Positions 8,901-11,400 of a stretch of 11,400 bases of DNA are shown in pieces. The notes below the pieces were generated by a model. That model did not search any database. It was not told the origin of the DNA and worked only from the letters and a program-made list of their open reading frames with translations. A program made the translations under genes and the position numbers. How positions within the stretch are numbered: the first letter of the stretch is position 1; every line of letters starts with the position of its first letter. Source of the DNA: Conidiobolus incongruus B7586 (lineage: Eukaryota; Entomophthoromycota; Entomophthoromycetes; Entomophthorales; Conidiobolaceae); the NCBI GenBank assembly GCA_000697335.1, contig JNEM01009138.1, forward strand, positions 1 through 11,400, given 5' to 3'.

Positions 8901-9324
8901 ATGAGTTCAAATTGTCAAGTTGTAATTATTGGAGCTGGCGTGATTGGTTTGACCCTTGGTAACCTGCTGTTAGATAGTAAGAAATACGATCAAGTGACCA
9001 TTGTTGCCGAGCATATTGGTCCAAATGACCATCCCGACTACTGTAGGAGTAAAACTGGAGCTCATTGAAGAAGCATGGCAGAGGATAAAATACATGAAGG
9101 TAAATTATTTAATATCATCTTATCTAGCATTTTTTAATATATATTTTTCAAAAGAGTATGATAGTTTAACCCATCAAAAATTTCAAAGTATTTTTGAAAA
9201 TAACATGAATCCTTATATTAAAGAAACTCGAGTAACAGAATTATTTATGAACAATATCAATTCAAAATTACCATGGTTTAATAAGTTAACTCCAGAATTT
9301 AAAGTATTATCTAAAGAGGAGTTA

Positions 9325-9361
<37 letters not shown>

Positions 9362-10135
9362 TATTCTTACAGATCCTTTATTATTAATACTGTACCCTAC
9401 TTAAACTGGCTCAAAGATCAATATGTTGAAAAGGGTGGATTACTGGTTTTAAAAAATTACCATCGATTAGTGAGTGTGTCACTCTATTTCCAGGGGTGCC
9501 AATTATTATCAATCGTACTGGGCTTGGTAGCAAATATCTCAAAGATGTTAATGATCAAGTTATGTATCCTATTCGAGGTCAGATTCTACTCATCAAAGCA
9601 CCTCACGTTAACAGAAGTGTAATAGTATATACTGGTGATGACAGTAATGTATGCTATATGATTCCAAAGGGTGACGGTACAGTAGTCTTGGGAGGAACTA
9701 AAATCAGTGATGATTTTACTACTGCAGTAGACCCAATAATTGAAAAAGGAATTATTGAGAGATGCCACTCTCATATGAAGGAATTGCGAGATGGAAATTA
9801 TGAAATAATCAAACAATATTGTGGTTTAAGACCTGGTAGAAAATCTGGAATCAGAATGGAAGTAGAATTTATGGGTAATATAGCTCAGATTATTGTGTTT
9901 GAATATTCATAATTATTAACTTTTTAGATCGTTTAAAAGCTAGAAACTCTTCTATTATTTGAACATATTGTTATGGCCAAGGAGGATTTGGTAATCATCA
10001 TACTTATTATTTATTTAATTACTCAGATATTAATAAATTGATATAGGGATTCAATCTAGTTGGGGAAGCTGTCAAAAATTAATGGAAAAAATTGATCATT
10101 TCATTAACAGTAATAACCTTAAATCAAAATTATAG
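8901..10135 (+). pseudogene. DAO: Broken peroxisomal D-amino-acid oxidase gene
   Basis: The family is the FAD-dependent D-amino-acid oxidase, which oxidises D-amino acids to keto acids with ammonia and hydrogen peroxide. Four exons are recognisable: 8901-9099, 9155-9874, 9928-9990 and 10047-10135. The introns are 55, 53 and 56 nt, all in phase 1. Exon 1 gives VVIIGAGVIGLTL (Rossmann GxGxxG, residues 11-16) and TIVAEHI. Exon 2 gives RTGLG, MYPIRGQ, VVLGGT and GLRPGRKSGIRME (the substrate-binding Arg region). Exons 3-4 give YCYGQGGFG and QSSWGS, then a C-terminal SKL, a peroxisomal PTS1 signal. Damage: codon 56, the Trp of the conserved GAHWR, is TGA (9066-9068). A TA run at 9327-9358 shifts the frame by one. 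A second shift in the A6 run near 9451-9456 restores it. Another TGA lies at 9960-9962. All splice sites and motifs survive, so loss seems recent. Assembly error cannot be excluded for the two repeat-run shifts. Confidence 0.85.
9327..9358. repeat. (AT)16 microsatellite inside an oxidase exon
   Basis: A 32-nt uninterrupted AT run lies between the exon parts encoding SKEELG and GYSYRSF of the oxidase. In frame it reads as Tyr-Ile repeats. Its present length puts the downstream part one base out of frame. Confidence 0.95.
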
Positions 10136-10185
10136 TTATGATATATTTATAAATCGTTAAAAAATTAATTGAAAATGTGAAATTC

Positions 10186-10190
10186 AAAAA
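10186..10190 (-). terminator. RNA polymerase III T5 terminator of tRNA-Asn
   Basis: The first run of four or more T on the minus strand after the tRNA 3' end, 22 nt downstream. Confidence 0.7.
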
Positions 10191-10211
10191 CTAAACGATT
10201 CTTCTATGTTA

Positions 10212-10285
10212 CGCTCCCAGGTGGGCTTGAACCACCAACCTCCCGATTAACAGTCGGACGCGCTAGCCAATTGCGCCATAGAAGC
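10212..10285 (-). tRNA. tRNA-Asn(GUU): tRNA-Asn (anticodon GUU)
   Basis: A full cloverleaf of 74 nt including the discriminator G. Acceptor strand GCTTCTA pairs with TGGGAGC (two G-T pairs), D arm GCGC/GCGC, anticodon arm TCCGA-CTGTTAA-TCGGG with anticodon GTT at 10251-10249, and T arm GGTGG-TTCAAGC-CCACC. The B box reads GGTTCAAGCC and the A box lies in TGGCGCAATTGG. A G discriminator is usual for tRNA-Asn. There is no intron and no encoded CCA. It lies convergent to the oxidase pseudogene, 76 nt from its stop. Confidence 0.97.
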
Positions 10286-11163
10286 AATACCTTCGAATAC
10301 AATGTTTCAATAATTTCAGAACTTTAATTCGATAACTACTTGAAGTTTTTTGTGTTATTTAAAATGGATAAATTTTAAATTATCTTATTGTATTATTCAT
10401 AAATAAACCTTATCTATAATATTTTAATAGGTTTTAACTTTATTAGTATTAAATCATATTTTTATTAAGTGTAACAAGTTATTGATAAATTTAGATTTGA
10501 CCTTCTTTTAAGAATATTAATGATATTGACTCGGATTCAAAAATATTCTAACTGTAGACATTCTAATAAGTTCGCTACCTATCATATTGAATATTTGATA
10601 ATATCAATAATGGAATTAAATATAATTAAAAAATAAAAATAAATTAGGCTATATTAACTGAGTAAATTTAGTAACTTTTAATGGAAATTTATTTGATAAA
10701 TGTAAATGTAAATGTGATATTGTCACGTTTGAGAATCCGAGTAGTTTTTGAGGTTTAATTTTAAAATTCGGATGAAGTGATATTTCGATCTAAGTATTAT
10801 GATAGTGGAAAATAAGAAATGTTAACTTTATAGTCTATTTTACGTGGAAAAAAAATGAATGCTGGGTATCATTAGGCTCAAATAATAGTTATCAATAGTA
10901 ATTAGTAATTAAGTAGAAAGTAATGAAAAATTTAAAATAATGATTAAATATTTTAATAAAAAAATTAAATTATGAATAATATAGGATAAAAAGAATTGAA
11001 TAATATTAAGCGAAATTAATTATTAACAAAGGGGAGTAAGAGGGGCAGATAGAAAGAGAGCCTATTCATAAATTCATTAAGTTGTTAAATGCACTACCTT
11101 TAGTGATAGGGACAGTTTGGGATTAATGAAATATACAAATCGACTCTTAAATAATTAAACTAA
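10286..11163. other. AT-rich spacer without a recognised gene
   Basis: This spacer lies between the tRNA 5' flank and the 3' end of the CAP gene. It contains short poly-A/T runs and a small AAATGT tandem. Around 11030-11055 there is a purine-rich patch (aggggag..., agaaagagag) without an open frame. Part of the right end is likely the 3' UTR of the CAP gene. Confidence 0.5.
10698..10715. repeat. AAATGT x3 short tandem repeat
   Basis: Three exact copies of a 6-nt unit in a spacer. No function is suggested. Confidence 0.8.
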
Positions 11164-11400
11164 TTAGCATTGGACTTCGATCTTGGGTTCTTTACCAGAA
11201 GCGTCAGCAGCAAAGTTTTGAGTGTAGTATCTACCTTCACCAGAGGATTCACCATATCCAAAGAAATCGTAGTCTCCAAGTAAGTTATCACGGTGGTATT
11301 GAGATTCTTCCCATCCCTTTTGGGCTTCGATGTAGGATTCTTGGCCGTTAGCAATGTTTTCGGCAGCACCTCCCCATTTGAAACCTTCAGATTCGATACG
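11164..11400 (-). CDS. CAP/SCP-domain (PR-1/YkwD-like) secreted protein, C-terminal part
   Basis: The last 78 codons of a minus-strand gene whose 5' part lies beyond the window, with the TAA stop at 11166-11164. The visible protein has the second half of a CAP/SCP domain in order: GFKWGGAAENIANGQES (Glu and Asn of the AENI block), EAQKGWEESQYHRDNLL (the W..S..HR.NLL block with its conserved His) and FFGYG. It ends with GRYYTQNFA, the strand that in YkwD/PR-1 proteins reads like YxTQxFA/G. A Cys is the third residue type from the end (VQC). Fungal CAP proteins are usually secreted and bind sterols or fatty acids, and some are virulence-linked. The N-terminal signal peptide cannot be checked here. 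The gene is clearly richer in G+C than its spacer and uses codons ending in C and T freely, which suggests good expression. Confidence 0.9.
   Translation of the reverse strand, partial: RIESEGFKWGGAAENIANGQESYIEAQKGWEESQYHRDNLLGDYDFFGYGESSGEGRYYTQNFAADASGKEPKIEVQC

Noticed and set aside
9320-9372. A fourth intron in the oxidase ending at ttacag (9367-9372) and covering the AT run
   Set aside because: There is no GT donor before the AT run, and the GYSYRSF part upstream of the supposed acceptor aligns residue by residue with the known oxidase segment GxxxTSxI...YLxWL, so it is coding.
8901-10135. Reassignment of TGA to Trp in this genome
   Set aside because: The intact genes and the rest of the oxidase use TGG for Trp, the second oxidase TGA does not sit at a usual Trp position, and the SGL copy also carries TAG and TAA stops. 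Simple gene decay explains more.
11160-11369. Minus-strand open frame beginning MLPKTLL
   Set aside because: It is a shadow in another frame of the CAP-domain gene, whose own frame is open to the window edge and shows the family motifs.

Overview
The window is very AT-rich DNA from a compact eukaryotic nuclear genome. Coding islands are clearly richer in G+C than the spacers, and the introns are short (52-59 nt) with GT...AG ends. It holds a eukaryotic tRNA-Asn gene with internal promoter boxes, a J-protein with a CaaX tail, a derlin and a D-amino-acid oxidase ending in a peroxisomal SKL. My inference is an early-diverging filamentous fungus, for instance in the Entomophthoromycotina (Conidiobolus-like). 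The lineage is not proven by the sequence. The intact genes use TGG for Trp and follow the standard code.

Layout. 1-430 (+): the 3' end of a type I (Ydj1/DNAJA-like) J-protein gene with one intron. 1409-2199 (-): a four-exon derlin-family gene, convergent with the J-protein gene. 2585-3634 (-): a decayed copy of an SMP-30/gluconolactonase-like (SGL) gene. 4715-5755 (-): its intact, single-exon, probably secreted paralogue. 6645-7259 (-): a single-exon gene for a secreted protein with a Pro/Ala-rich middle and an Asp/Tyr-rich tail. 8901-10135 (+): a D-amino-acid oxidase gene, still recognisable over four exons and ending in SKL, but broken. 10212-10285 (-): tRNA-Asn(GUU) with a T5 terminator. 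11164-11400 (-): the 3' end of a CAP/SCP-domain secreted-protein gene that runs off the window. The spacers, up to about 1.6 kb, are AT-rich with TA microsatellites, and I found no gene in them.

How the genes relate. Ydj1-type chaperones and derlins both serve protein quality control, but their convergent layout gives no evidence of linked function. Three genes (SGL, Asp/Tyr-rich, CAP) encode apparently secreted proteins, so this is an accessory-looking stretch with duplication and gene loss. The SGL and Asp/Tyr-rich genes each carry TATAAAT about 70 nt upstream of their ATG, and a relic of it lies upstream of the dead SGL copy. I found no mobile element, virus-derived element or CRISPR array, and no convincing new multi-gene system. 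The observations most worth following are the TGA-only loss of all four Trp codons in the dead SGL copy, the part-decayed oxidase with its targeting signal intact, the Asp/Tyr-rich secreted protein and the divergent derlin.
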